64,000 nt of DNA from Anaspis maculata (lineage: Eukaryota; Arthropoda; Insecta; Coleoptera; Scraptiidae): assembly GCA_949128115.1 (NCBI GenBank), contig OX421962.1, positions 62,413,787 to 62,477,786 of the forward strand, written 5' to 3'. The position numbers and the translations under genes are program-made. Shown here one piece after another: positions 22,035 through 37,400 of the stretch. The notes beneath the pieces were generated by a model. That model worked only from the letters and a program-made list of their open reading frames with translations, was not told the DNA's origin and searched no databases. The number at the start of each line of letters is the position of its first letter. Position 1 is the stretch's first letter.

Positions 22035-24660
22035 TTGACCTGAACGTCGCATGAGAGCAAGCCAACTCTTTGACATTGTCGACCACTTTATTATGGCCGC
22101 AACCGTACATGTATGTAAATAAAACATTTCAAAAACCAAAAAAATGAGCTTTTCTTGTAATGACCATTTCTTTTCAGGGAATTTTTTTGCAGAAATAACA
22201 TCTGATATGTTCCTTGAAATCAGACATACGTCGTTTGACATTGAAATTGAGTCAAATGTATGGAAATGACGTTCCTGCTTTTGCTATGAATGTTTTCGTA
22301 TCATTTATTTTTTCTCAAAGCTGTTGCGACCTTTTTAAGGTGAACGACAGTTGACAGAGTTTCTAGGATTCTGACCTGAACGTCGCATGAGAGCAAGCCA
22401 ACTCTTTGACATTGTCGACCACTTTATTATGGCCGCAACCGTACATGTATGTAAATAAAACATTTCAAAAACCAAAAAAATGAGCTTTTCTTGTAATGAC
22501 CATTTCTTTTCAGGGAATTTTTTTGCAGAAATAACATCTGATATGTTCCTTGAAATCAGACATACGTCATTTGACATTGAAATTGAGTCAAATGTATGAA
22601 AATGACGTTCCTGCTTTTGCTATGAATGTTTTCGTATCATTTATTTTTTCTCAAAGCTGTTGCGACCTTTTTAAGGTGAACGACAGTTGACAGATTTTCT
22701 AGGATTCTGACCTGAACGTCGCATGAGAGCAGGCCAACTCTTTGACATTGTCGTCCACTTTATTATGGCCGCAACCGTACATGTATGTAAATAAAACATT
22801 TCAAAAACCAAAAAAATGAGCTTTTCTTGTAATGACCATTCTTTTTCAGGGAATTTTTTTTGCAGAAATAACATTTGATATGTTCCTTGGAATAGACATA
22901 CGTCATTTGACATTGAAATTTAGTCAAATGTATGAAAATGACGTTTCTGCTTTTGCTATGAATGTTTTCGTATCATTTATTATTTCTCAAAGCTGTTGCG
23001 GCCTTTTTAAGGTGATCGACAGTTGACAGATTTTCTAGGATCCTGACCTGAACGTCGCATGAGAGCAAGCCAACTCTTTGACATTGTCGTCCACTTTATT
23101 ATGGCCGCAACCGTACATGTATGTAAATAAAACATTTCAAAAACCAAAAAAATGAGCTTTTCTTGTAATGACCTTTTTTTTTTCAGGGAATTTTTTTTGC
23201 AGAAATATTATTTGATATGTTCCTTGAAATAGACATACGTCATTTGATATTGAAATTTAGTCAAATGTATGAAAATGACGTTTCTGCTTTTGCTATGAAT
23301 GTTTTCGTATCATTTATTTTTTCTCAAAGCTGTTGCGGCCTTTTTAAGGTGAACGACAGTTGACAGATTTTCTAGGATTCTGACCTGAACGTCGCATGAG
23401 AGCAAGCCAACTCTTTGACATTGTCGTCCACTTCATTATGGCCGCAACCGTACATGTATGTAAATAAAACATTTCAAAAACCAAAAAAATAAGCTTTTCT
23501 TGTATTGACCATTTTTTTTTCAGGGAATTTTTCTGCAGAAATAACATCTGCTATGTTCCTTGAAATCAGACATACTTCATTTGACATTGAAATTTAGTCA
23601 AATGTATGAAAATGACGTTCCTGCTTTTGCTATGAATGTTTTCGTATCATTTATTTTTTCTCGAAGCTGTTGCGACCTTTTTAAGGTGAACGACAGTTGA
23701 CAGATTTTCTAGGATTCTGACCTGAACGTCGCATGAGAGCAAGCCAACTCTTTGACATTGTCGTCCACTTTATTATGGCCGCAACCGTACATGTATGTAA
23801 ATAAAACATTTCAAAAACCAAAAAAATGAGCTTTTCTTGTAATGACCATTTTTTTTCAGGGAATTTTTTTGCAGAAATAACATCTGATATGTTCCTTGAA
23901 ATCAGACATACGTCATTTGACATTGAAATTGAGTCAAATGTATGAAAATGACGTTCCTGCTTTTGCTATGAATGTTTTCGTATCATTTATTTTTTCTCAA
24001 AGCCGTTGCGGCCTTTCTAAGGTGAACGACAGTTGACAGATTTTCTAGGATTCTGACCTGAACGTCGCATGAGAGTAAGCCAACTCTTTGACATTGTCGT
24101 CCACTTTATTATGGCCGCAACCGTACATGTATGTAAATAAAACATTTCAAAAACCAAAAAAATGAGCTTTTCTTGTAATGACCATTTTATTTCAGGGAAT
24201 TTTTTTGCAGAAATAACATCTGATATGTTCCTTGAAATCAGACATACGTCATTTGACATTGAAATTGAGTCAAATGTATGAAAATGACATTCCCGCTTTT
24301 GCTATGAATGTTTTCGTATCATTTATTTTTTCTCAAAGCTGTTGCGGCCTTTTTAAGGTGAACGACAGTTGACAGAATTTCTAGGATTCTGACCTGAACG
24401 TCGCATGAGAGCGAGCCAACTCTTTGACATTGTCTCCCACTTTATTATGGCCGCAACCGTACATGTATGTAAATAAAACATTTCAAAAACCAAAAAAATG
24501 AGCTTTTCTTGTAATGACCATTTTTTTCAGGGAATTTTTTTGCAGAAATAACATCTGATATGTTCCTTGGAATCAGACATACTTCATTTGACATTGAAAT
24601 TGAGTCAAATGTATGAAAATGACGTTCCTGCTTTTGCTATTAATGTTTTCGTATCATTTA
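22035..24660 (+). repeat. Segmental duplication, copy 2 (partner 13295-15920)
   Basis: Begins within a chimeric monomer (21999-22334) whose first bases read like subtype D (GGATTTTGACC) and the rest like K. The block ends in the H monomer near 24660, after the shared TGCTATTAATG. Confidence 0.65.
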
Positions 24661-27039
24661 TTTTTTCTCAAAGCTGTTGCGGCCTTTTCAAGGTGAACGA
24701 CAGTTGACAGATTTTCTAGGATTCTGACCTGAACGTCGCATGAGAGCAAGCCAACTCTTTGACATTGTCGTCCACTTTATTATGGCCGCAACCGTACATG
24801 TATGTAAATAAAACATTTCAAAAACCAAAAAAATGAGCTTTTCTTGTAATGACCATTTCTTTTCAGGGAAATTTTTTGCAGAAATAACATCTGATATGTT
24901 CCTTGAAATCAGACATACGTCATTTGACATTGAAATTGAGTCAAATGTATGAAAATGACGTTCCTGCTTTTGCTATGAATGTTTTCGTATCATTTATATT
25001 TTCTCAAAGCTGTTGCGACCTTTTTAAGGTGAACGACAGTTGACAGAGTTTCTAGGATTCTGACCTGAACGTCGCATGAGAGCAAGCCAACTCTTTGACA
25101 TTGTCGACCACTTTATTATGGCCGCAACCGTACATGTATGTAAATAAAACATTTCAAAAACCAAAAAAATGAGCTTTTCTTGTAATGACCATTTCTTTTC
25201 AGGGAATTTTTTTGCAGAAATAACATCTGATATGTTCCTTGAAATCAGACATACGTCATTTGACATTGAAATTGAGTCAAATGTATGAAAATGACGTTCC
25301 TGCTTTTGCTATGAATGTTTTCGTATCATTTATTTTTTCTCAAAGCTGTTGCGACCTTTTTAAGGTGAACGACAGTTGACAGAGTTTCTAGGATTCTGAC
25401 CTGAACGTCGCATGAGAGCAAGCCAACTCTTTGACATTGTCGACCACTTTATTATGGCCGCAACCGTACATGTATGTAAATAAAACATTTCAAAAACCAA
25501 AAAAATGAGCTTTTCTTGTAATGACCATTTCTTTTCAGGGAATTTTTTTGCAGAAATAACATCTGATATGTTCCTTGAAATCAGACATACGTCATTTGAC
25601 ATTGAAATTGAGTCAAATGTATGAAAATGACGTTCCTGCTTTTGCTATGAATGTTTTCGTATCATTTATTTTTTCTCAAAGCTGTTGCGGCCTTTTTAAG
25701 GTGAACGACAGTTGACAGAATTTCTAGGATTCTGACCTGAACGTCGCATGAGAGCGAGCCAACTCTTTGACATTGTCTCCCACTTTATTATGGCCGCAAC
25801 CGTACATGTATGTAAATAAAACATTTCAAAAACCAAAAAAATGAGCTTTTCTTGTAATGACCATTTCTTTTCAGGGAATTTTTTTGCAGAAATAACATCT
25901 GATATGTTCCTTGAAATCAGACATACGTCATTTGACATTGAAATTGAGTCAAATGTATGAAAATGACGTTCCTGCTTTTGCTATGAATGTTTTCGTATCA
26001 TTTATTTTTTCTCAAAGCTGTTGCGACCTTTTTAAGGTGAACGACAGTTGACAGAGTTTCTAGGATTCTGACCTGAACGTCGCATGAGAGCAAGCCAACT
26101 CTTTGACATTGTCGACCACTTTATTATGGCCGCAACCGTACATGTATGTAAATAAAACATTTCAAAAATCAAAAAAATGAGCTTTTCTTGTAATGACCAT
26201 TTCTTTTCAGGGAATTTTTTTGCAGAAATAACATCTGATATGTTCCTTGAAATCAGACATACGTCATTTGACATTGAAATTGAGTCAAATGTATGAAAAT
26301 GACGTTCCTGCTTTTGCTATGAATGTTTTCGTATCATTTATTATTTCTCAAAGCTGTTGCGACCTTTTTAAGGTGAACGACAGTCGACAGATTTTCTAGG
26401 ATTCTGACCTGAACGTCGCATGAGAGCAGGCCAACTCTTTGACATTGTCGTCCACTTTATTATGGCCGCAACCGTACATGTATGTAAATAAAACATTTCA
26501 AAAACCAAAAAAATGAGCTTTTCTTGTAATGACCATTTCTTTTCAGGGAATTTTTTTGCAGAAATAACATCTGATATGTTCCTTGAAATCAGACATACGT
26601 CATTTGACATTGAAATTGAGTCAAATGTATGAAAATGACGTTCCTGCTTTTGCTATGAATGTTTTCGTATCATTTATTTTTTCTCAAAGGTGTTGCGACC
26701 TTTTTAAGGTGAACGACAGTTGACAGAGTTTCTAGGATTCTGACCTGAACGTCGCATGAGAGCAAGCCAACTCTTTGACATTGTCGACCACTTTATTATG
26801 GCCGCAACCGTACATGTATGTAAATAAAACATTTCAAAAACCAAAAGAATGAGCTTTTCTTGTAATGACCATTTCTTTTCAGGGAATTTTTTTGCAGAAA
26901 TAACATCTGATATGTTCCTTGAAATCAGACATACGTCATTTGACATTGAAATTGAGTCAAATGTATGAAAATGACGTTCCTGCTTTTGCTATGAATGTTT
27001 TCGTATCATTTATTTTTTCTCAAAGCTGTTGCGACCTTT

Positions 27040-29059
27040 TTAAGGTGAACGACAGTTGACAGATTTTCCAGGATTCTGACCTGAACGTCGCATGAGAGCA
27101 GGCCAACTCTTTGACATTGTCGTCCACTTTATTATGGCCGCAACCGTACATGTATGTAAATAAAACATTTCAAAAACCAAAAAAATGAGCTTTTCTTGTA
27201 ATGACCATTCTTTTTCAGGGAATTTTTTTTGCAGAAATAACATTTGATATGTTCCTTGGAATAGACATACGTCATTTGACATTGAAATTTAGTCAAATGT
27301 ATGAAAATGACGTTTCTGCTTTTGCTATGAATGTTTTCGTATCATTTATTTTTTCTCAAAGCTGTTGCGGCCTTTTTAAGGTGATCGACAGTTGACAGAT
27401 TTTCTAGGATCCTGACCTGAACGTCGCATGAGAGCAAGCCAACTCTTTGACATTGTCGTCCACTTTATTATGGCCGCAACCGTACATGTATGTAAATAAA
27501 ACATTTCAAAAACCAAAAAAATGAGCTTTTCTTGTAATGACCATTTTTTTTTCAGGGAATTTTTTTTGCAGAAATATCATTTGATATGTTCCTTGAAATA
27601 GACATACGTCATTTGACATTGAAATTTAGTCAAATGTATGAAAATGACGTTTCTGCTTTTGCTATGAATGTTTTCGTATCATTTATTTTTTCTCAAAGCT
27701 GTTGCGGCCTTTTTAAGGTGAACGACAGTTGACAGATTTTCTAGGATTCTGACCTGAACGTCGCATGAGAGCAAGCCAACTCTTTGACATTGTCGTCCAC
27801 TTCATTATGGCCGCAACCGTACATGTATGTAAATAAAACATTTCAAAAACCAAAAAAATAAGCTTTTCTTGTATTGACCATTTTTTTTTCAGGGAATTTT
27901 TCTGCAGAAATAACATCTGCTATGTTCCTTGAAATCAGACATACTTCATTTGACATTGAAATTTAGTCAAATGTATGAAAATGACGTTCCTGCTTTTGCT
28001 CTGAATGTTTTCGTATCATTTATTTTTTCTCAAAGCCGTTGCGGCCTTTTCAAGGTGAACGACAGTTGACAGATTTTCTAGGATTTTGACCTGAACGTCG
28101 CATGAGAGCAAGCCAACTCTTTGACATTGTCGTCCACTTCATTATGGCCGCAACCGTACATGTATGTAAATGAAACATTTCAAAAACCAAAAAAATAAGC
28201 TTTTCTTGTATTGACCATTTTTTTTTCAGGGAATTTTTCTGCAGAAATAACATCTGCTATGTTCCTTGAAATCAGACATACTTCATTTGACATTGAAATT
28301 TAGTCAAATGTATGAAAATGACGTTCCTGCTTTTGCTATGAATGTTTTCGTATCATTTATTTTTTCTCGAAGCTGTTGCGACCTTTTTAAGGTGAACGAC
28401 AGTTGACAGATTTTCTAGGATTCTGACCTGAACGTCGCATAAGAGCAAGCCAACTCTTTGACATTGTCGTCCACTTTATTATGGCCGCAACCGTACATGT
28501 ATGTAAATAAAACATTTCAAAAACCAAAAAAATGAGCTTTTCTTGTAATGACCATTTTTTTTCAGGGAATTTTTTTGCAGAAATAACATCTGATATGTTC
28601 CTTGAAATCAGACATACTTCATTTGACAATGAAATTGAGTCAAATGTATGGAAATGACGTTCCTGCTTTTGCAATGAATGTTTTCGTATCATTTATTTTT
28701 TCTCAAAGCCGTTGCGGCCTTTCTAAGGTGAACGACAGTTGACAGATTTTCTAGGATTTTGACCTGAACGTCGCATGAGAGCAAGCCAACTCTTTGACAT
28801 TGTCGTCCACTTCATTATGGCCGCAACCGTACATGTATGTAAATAAAACATTTCAAAAACCAAAAAAATAAGCTTTTCTTGTATTGACCATTTTTTTTTC
28901 AGGGAATTTTTCTGCAGAAATAACATCTGCTATGTTCCTTGAAATCAGACATACTTCATTTGACATTGAAATTTAGTCAAATGTATGAAAATGACGTTCC
29001 TGCTTTTGCTATGAATGTTTTCGTATCATTTATTTTTTCTCGAAGCTGTTGCGACCTTT
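27040..29059 (+). repeat. M-N-D-D-E-D block, copy 1 (partner 30395-32415)
   Basis: Six-monomer block with the same order and shared private change GCTCTGAATG in the first D. It recurs 3,355-3,356 bp downstream. A related D-D-E stretch also lies at 20988-21998, sharing GCTCTGAATG and AAATGAAAC with 27713-28386. Confidence 0.65.
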
Positions 29060-30394
29060 TTAAGGTGAACGACAGTTGACAGAGTTTCTAGGATTCTGAC
29101 CTGAACGTCGCATGAGAGCAAGCCTCTTTGACATTGTCGACCACTTTATTATGGCCGCAACCGTACATGTATGTAAATAAAACATTTCAAAAACCAAAAA
29201 AATGAGCTTTTCTTGTAATGACCATTTCTTTTCAGGGAAGTTTTTTGCAGAAATAACATCTGATATGTTCCTTGAAATCAGACATACGTCATTTGACATT
29301 GAAATTGAGTCAAATGTATGAAAATGACGTTCCTGCTTTTGCTATGAATGTTTTCGTATCATTTATTTTTTCTCAAAGCTGTTGCGACCTTTTTAAGGTG
29401 AACGACAGTTGACAGATTTTCTAGGATTCTGACCTGAACGTCGCATGAGAGCAGGCCAACTCTTTGACATTGTCGTCCACTTTATTATGGCCGCAACCGT
29501 ACATGTATGTAAATAAAACATTTCAAAAACCAAAAAAATGAGCTTTTCTTGTAATGACCATTTCTTTTCAGGGAATTTTTTTGCAGAAATAACATCTGAT
29601 ATGTTCCTTGAAATCAGACATACGTCATTTGAAATTGAGTCAAATGTATGAAAATGACGTTCCTGCTTTTGCTATGAATGTTTTCGTATCATTTATTTTT
29701 TCTCAAAGCTGTTGCGACCTTTTTAAGGTGAACGACAGTTGACAGAGTTTCTAGGACTCTGACCTGAACGTCGCATGAGAGCAAGCCAACTCTTTGACAT
29801 TGTCGACCACTTTATTATGGCCGCAACCGTACATGTATGTAAATAAAACATTTCAAAAACCAAAAAAATGAGCTTTTCTTGTAATGACCATTTCTTTTCA
29901 GGGAATTTTTTTGCAGAAATAACATCTGATATGTTCCTTGAAATCAGACATACGTCGTTTGACATTGAAATTAAGTCAAATGTATGAAAATGACGTTCCT
30001 GCTTTTGCTATGAATGTTTTCGTATCATTTATTCTTTCTCAAAGCTGTTGCGACCTTTTTAAGGTGAACGACAGTTGACAGAGTTTCTAGGATTCTGACC
30101 TGAACGTCGCATGAGAGCAAGCCAACTCTTTGACATTGTCGACCACTTTATTATGGCCGCAACCGTACATGTATGTAAATAAAACATTTCAAAAACCAAA
30201 AAAATGAGCTTTTCTTGTAATGACCATTTCTTTTCAGGGAATTTTTTTGCAGAAATAACATCTGATATGTTCCTTGAAATCAGACATACGTCATTTGACA
30301 TTGAAATTGAGTCAAATGTATGAAAATGACGTTCCTGCTTTTGCTATGAATGTTTTCGTATCATTTATTTTTTCTCAAAGCTGTTGCGACCTTT

Positions 30395-32415
30395 TTAAGG
30401 TGAACGACAGTTGACAGATTTTCTAGGATTCTGACCTGAACATCGCATGAGAGCAGGCCAACTCTTTGACATTGTCGTCCACTTTATTATGGCCGCAACC
30501 GTACATGTATGTAAATAAAACATTTCAAAAACCAAAAAAATGAGCTTTTCTTGTAATGGCCATTCTTTTTCAGGGAATTTTTTTTGCAGAAATAACATTT
30601 GATATGTTCCTTGGAATAGACATACGTCATTTGACATTGAAATTTAGTCAAATGTATGAAAATGACGTTTCTGCTTTTGCTATGAATGTTTCCGTATCAT
30701 TTATTTTTTCTCAAAGCTGTTGCGGCCTTTTTAAGGTGATCGACAGTTGACAGATTTTCTAGGATCCTGACCTGAACGTCGCATGAGAGCAAGCCAACTC
30801 TTTGACATTGTCGTCCACTTTATTATGGCCGCAACCGTACATGTATGTAAATAAAACATTTCAAAAACCAAAAAAATGAGCTTTTCTTGTAATGACCATT
30901 TTTTTTTTCAGGGAATTTTTTTTGCAGAAATATTATTTGATATGTTCCTTGAAATAGACATACGTCATTTGACATTGAAATTTAGTCAAATGTATGAAAA
31001 TGACGTTTCTGCTTTTGCTATGAATGTTTTCGTATCATTTATTTTTTCTCAAAGCTGTTGCGGCCTTTTTAAGGTGAACGACAGTTGACAGATTTTCTAG
31101 GATTCTGACCTGAACGTCGCATGAGAGCAAGCCAACTCTTTGACATTGTCGTCCACTTCATTATGGCCGCAACCGTACATGTATGTAAATAAAACATTTC
31201 AAAAACCAAAAAAATAAGCTTTTCTTGTATTGACCTTTTTTTTTTCAGGGAATTTTTCTGCAGAAATAACATCTGCTATGTTCCTTGAAATCAGACATAC
31301 TTCATTTGACATTGAAATTTAGTCAAATGTATGAAAATGACGTTCCTGCTTTTGCTCTGAATGTTTTCGTATCATTTATTTTTTCTCAAAGCCGTTGCGG
31401 CCTTTTCAAGGTGAACGACAGTTGACAGATTTTCTAGGATTTTGACCTGAACGTCGCATGAGAGCAAGCCAACTCTTTGACATTGTCGTCCACTTCATTA
31501 TGGCCGCAACCGTACATGTATGTAATTAAAACATTTCAAAAACCAAAAAAATCAGCTTTTCTTGTATTGACCATTTTTTTTTCAGGGAATTTTTCTGCAG
31601 AAATAACATCTGCTATGTTCCTTGAAATCAGACATACTTCATTTGACATTGAAATTTAGTCAAATGTATGAAAATGACGTTCCTGCTTTTGCTATGAATG
31701 TTTTCGTATCATTTATTTTTTCTCGAAGCTGTTGCGACCTTTTTAAGGTGAACGACAGTTGACAGATTTTCTAGGATTCTGACCTGAACGTCGCATAAGA
31801 GCAAGCCAACTCTTTGACATTGTCGTCCACTTTATTATGGCCGCAACCGTACATGTATGTAAATAAAACATTTCAAAAACCAAAAAAATGAGCTTTTCTT
31901 GTAATGACCATTTTTTTTCAGGGAATTTTTTTGCAGAAATAACATCTGATATGTTCCTTGAAATCAGACATACTTCATTTGACAATGAAATTGAGTCAAA
32001 TGTATGGAAACGACGTTCCTGCTTTTGCAATGAATGTTTTCGTATCATTTATTTTTTCTCAAAGCCGTTGCGGCCTTTCTAAGGTGAACGACAGTTGACA
32101 GATTTTCTAGGATTTTGACCTGAACGTCGCATGAGAGCAAGCCAACTCTTTGACATTGTCGTCCACTTCATTATGGCCGCAACCGTACATGTATGTAAAT
32201 AAAACATTTCAAAAACCAAAAAAATAAGCTTTTCTTGTATTGACCATTTTTTTTTCAGGGAATTTTTCTGCAGAAATAACATCTGCTATGTTCCTTGAAA
32301 TCAGACATACTTCATTTGACATTGAAATTTAGTCAAATGTATGAAAATGACGTTCCTGCTTTTGCTATGAATGTTTTCGTATCATTTATTTTTTCTCGAA
32401 GCTGTTGCGACCTTT
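30395..32415 (+). repeat. M-N-D-D-E-D block, copy 2 (partner 27040-29059)
   Basis: Second copy of the six-monomer block. It continues with F-G-H-I-K-K-L rather than the chimeric monomer that follows copy 1, so the two copies diverge at about 32416. Confidence 0.65.
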
Positions 32416-34409
32416 TTAAGGTGAACGACAGTTGACAGATTTTCTAGGATTCTGACCTGAACGTCGCATGAGAGCAAGCCAACTCTTTGACATTGTCGTC
32501 CACTTTATTATGGCCGCAACCGTACATGTATGTAAATAAAACATTTCAAAAACCAAAAAAATGAGCTTTTCTTGTAATGACCATTTTTTTTCAGGGAATT
32601 TTTTTGCAGAAATAACATCTGATATGTTCCTTGAAATCAGACATACGTCATTTGACATTGAAATTGAGTCAAATGTATGAAAATGACGTTCCTGCTTTTG
32701 CTATGAATGTTTTCGTATCATTTATTTTTTCTCAAAGCCGTTGCGGCCTTTCTAAGGTGAACGACAGTTGACAGATTTTCTAGGATTCTGACCTGAACGT
32801 CGCATGAGAGTAAGCCAACTCTTTGACATTGTCGTCCACTTTATTATGGCCGCAACCGTACATGTATGTAAATAAAACATTTCAAAAACCAAAAAAATGA
32901 GCTTTTCTTGTAATGACCATTTTATTTCAGGGAATTTTTTTGCAGAAATAACATCTGATATGTTCCTTGAAATCAGTCATACGTCATTTGACATTGAAAT
33001 TGAGTCAAATGTATGAAAATGACATTCCCGCTTTTGCTATGAATGTTTTCGTATCATTTATTTTTTCTCAAAGCTGTTGCGGCCTTTTTAAGGTGAACGA
33101 CAGTTGACAGAATTTCTAGGATTCTGACCTGAACGTCGCATGAGAGCGAGCCAACTCTTTGACATTGTCTCCCACTTTATTATGGCCGCAACCGTACATG
33201 TATGTAAATAAAACATTTCAAAAACCAAAAAAATGAGCTTTTCTTGTAATGACCATTTTTTTCAGGGAATTTTTTTGCAGAAATAACATCTGATATGTTC
33301 CTTGGAATCAGACATACTTCATTTGATATTGAAATTGAGTCAAATGTATGAAAATGACGTTCCTGCTTTTGCTATTAATGTTTTCGTATCATTTATTTTT
33401 TCTCAAAGCTGTTGCGGCCTTTTCAAGGTGAACGACAGTTGACAGATTTTCTAGGATTCTGACCTGAACGTCGCATGAGAGCAAGCCAACTCTTTGACAT
33501 TGTCGTTCACTTTATTATGGCCGCAACCGTACATGTATGTAAATAAAACATTTCAAAAACCAAAAAAATGAGCTTTTCTTGTAATGACCATTTCTTTTCA
33601 GGGAAATTTTTTGCAGAAATAACATCTGATATGTTCCTTGAAATCAGACATACGTCATTTGACATTGAAATTGAGTCAAATGTATGAAAATGACGTTCCT
33701 GCTTTTGCTATGAATGTTTTCGTATCATTTATATTTTCTCAAAGCTGTTGCGACCTTTTTAAGGTGAACGACAGTTGACAGAGTTTCTAGGATTCTGACC
33801 TGAACGTCGCATGAGAGCAAGCCAACTCTTTGACATTGTCGACCACTTTATTATGGCCGCAACCGTACATGTATGTATATAAAACATTTCAAAAACCAAA
33901 AAAATGAGCTTTTCTTGTAATGACCATTTCTTTTCAGGGAATTTTTTTGCAGAAATAACATCTGATATGTTCCTTGAAATCAGACATACGTCATTTGACA
34001 TTGAAATTGAGTCAAATGTATGAAAATGACGTTCCTGCTTTTGCTATGAATGTTTTCGTATCATTTATTTTTTCTCAAAGCTGTTGCGACCTTTTTAAGG
34101 TGAACGACAGTTGACAGAGTTTCTAGGATTCTGACCTGAACGTCGCATGAGAGCAAGCCAACTCTTTGACATTGTCGACCACTTTATTATGGCCGCAACC
34201 GTACATGTATGTAAATAAAACATTTCAAAAACCAAAAAAATGAGCTTTTCTTGTAATGACCATTTCTTTTCAGGGAATTTTTTTGCAGAAATAACATCTG
34301 ATATGTTCCTTGAAATCAGACATACGTCATTTGACATTGAAATTGAGTCAAATGTATGAAAATGACGTTCCTGCTTTTGCTATGAATGTTTTCGTATCAT
34401 TTATTTTTT

Positions 34410-37400
34410 CTCAAAGCTGTTGCGACCTTTTCAAGGTGAACGACAGTTGACAGATTTTCTAGGATTCTGACCTGAACGTCGCATGAGAGCAGGCCAACTC
34501 TTTGACATTGTCGTCCACTTTATTATGGCCGCAACCGTACATGTATGTAAATAAAACATTTCAAAAACCAAAAAAATGAGCTTTTCTTGTAATGACCATT
34601 TCTTTTCAGGGAATTTTTTTGCAGAAATAACATCTGATATGTTCCTTGAAATCAGACATACGTCATTTGACATTGAAATTGAGTCAAATGTATGAAAATG
34701 ACGTTCCTGCTTTTGCTATGAATGTTTTCGTATCATTTATTTTTTCTCAAAGCTGTTGCGACCTTTTTAAGGTGAACGACAGTTGACAGATTTTCTAGGA
34801 TTCTGACCTGAACGTCGCATGAGAGCAGGCCAACTCTTTGACATTGTCGTCCACTTTATTATGGCCGCAACCGTACATGTATGTAAATAAAACATTTCAA
34901 AAACCAAAAAAATGAGCTTTTCTTGTAATGACCATTCTTTTTCAGGGAATTTTTTTTGCAGAAATAACATTTGATATGTTCCTTGGAATAAACATACGTC
35001 ATTTGACATTGAAATTGAGTCAAATGTATGAAAATGACGTTTCTGCTTTTGCTATGAATGTTTTCGTATCATTTATTTTTTCTCAAAGCTGTTGCGGCCT
35101 TTTTAAGGTGATCGACAGTTGACAGATTTTCTAGGATCCTGACCTGAACGTCGCATGAGAGCAAGCCAACTCTTTGACATTGTCGTCCACTTTATTATGG
35201 CCGCAACCGTACATGTATGTAAATAAAACATTTCAAAAACCAAAAAAATGAGCTTTTCTTGTAATGACCATTTTTTTTTCAGGGAATTTTTTTTGCAGAA
35301 ATATTATTTGATATGTTCCTTGAAATAGACATACGTCATTTGACATTGAAATTTAGTCAAATGTATGAAAATGACGTTTCTGCTTTTGCTATGAATGTTT
35401 TCGTATCATTTATTTTTTCTCAAAGCTGTTGCGGCCTTTTTAAGGTGAACGACAGTTGACAGATTTTCTGGGATTCTGACCTGAACGTCGCATGAGAGCA
35501 AGCCAACTCTTTGACATTGTCGTCCACTTCATTATGGCCGCAACCGTACATGTATGTAAATAAAACATTTCAAAAACCAAAAAAATAAGCTTTTCTTGTA
35601 TTGACCATTTTTTTTTTCAGGGAATTTTTCTGCAGAAATAACATCTGCTATGTTCCTTGAAATCAGACATACTTCATTTGACATTGAAATTTAGTCAAAT
35701 GTATGAAAATGACGTTCCTGCTTTTGCTCTGAATGTTTTCGTATCATTTATTTTTTCTCGAAGCTGTTGCGACCTTTTTAAGGTGAACGACAGTTGACAG
35801 ATTTTCTAGGATTCTGACCTGAACGTCGCATGAGAGCAAGTCAACTCTTTGACATTGTCGTCCACTTTATTATGGCCGCAACCGTACATGTATGTAAATA
35901 AAACATTTCAAAAACCAAAAAAATGAGCTTTTCTTGTAATGACCATTTTCTTTCAGGGAATTTTTTTGCAGAAATAACATCTGATATGTTCCTTGAAATC
36001 AGACATACTTCATTTGACAATGAAATTGAGTCAAATGTATGGAAATGACGTTCCTGCTTTTGCGATGAATGTTTTCGTATCATTTATTTTTTCTCAAAGC
36101 CGTTGCGGCCTTTTCAAGGTGAACGACAGTTGACAGATTTTCTAGGATTTTGACCTGAACGTCGCATGAGAGCAAGCCAACTCTTTGACATTGTCGTCCA
36201 CTTCATTATGACCGCAACCGTACATGTATGTAAATAAAACATTTCAAAAACCAAAAAAATAAGCTTTTCTTGTATTGACCATTTTTTTTTCAGGGAATTT
36301 TTCTGCAGAAATAACATCTGCTATGTTCCTTGAAATCAGACATACTTCATTTGACATTGAAATTTAGTCAAATGTATGAAAATGACGTTCCTGCTTTTGC
36401 TATGAATGTTTTCGTATCATTTATTTTTTCTCGAAGCTGTTGCGACCTTTTCAAGGTGAACGACAGTTGACAGATTTTCTAGGATTCTGACCTGAACGTC
36501 GCATAAGAGCAAGCCAACTCTTTGACATTGTCGTCCACTTTATTATGGCCGCAACCGTACATGTATGTAAATAAAACATTTCAAAAACCAAAAAAATGAG
36601 CTTTTCTTGTATTGACCATTTTTTTTCAGGGAATTTTTTTGCAGAAATAACATCTGATATGTTCCTTGAAATCAGACATACTTCATTTGACAATGAAATT
36701 GAGTCAAATGTATGGAAATGACGTTCCTGCTTTTGCAATGAATGTTTTCGTATCATTTATTTTTTCTCAAAGCCGTTGCGGCCTTTCTAAGGTGAACGAC
36801 AGTTGACAGATTTTCTAGGATTTTGACCTGAACGTCGCATGAGAGCAAGCCAACTCTTTGACATTGTCGTCCACTTCATTATGGCCGCAACCGTACATGT
36901 ATGTAAATAAAACATTTCAAAAACCAAAAAAATAAGCTTTTCTTGTATTGACCATTTTTTTTTCAGGGAATTTTTCTGCAGAAATAACATCTGCTATGTT
37001 CCTTGAAATCAGACATACTCCATTTGACATTGAAATTTAGTCAAATGTATGAAAATGACGTTCCTGCTTTTGCTATGAATGTTTTCGTATCATTTATTTT
37101 TTCTCGAAGCTGTTGCGACCTTTTTAAGGTGAACGACAGTCGACAGATTTTCTAGGATTCTGACCTGAACGTCGCATGAGAGCAAGCCAACTCTTTGACA
37201 TTGTCGTCCACTTTATTATGGCCGCAACCGTACATGTATGTAAATAAAACATTTCAAAAACCAAAAAAATGAGCTTTTCTTGTAATGACCATTTTTTTTC
37301 AGGGAATTTTTTTGCAGAAATAACATCTGATATGTTCCTTGAAATCAGACATACGTCATTTGACATTGAAATTGAGTCAAATGTATGAAAATGACGTTCC

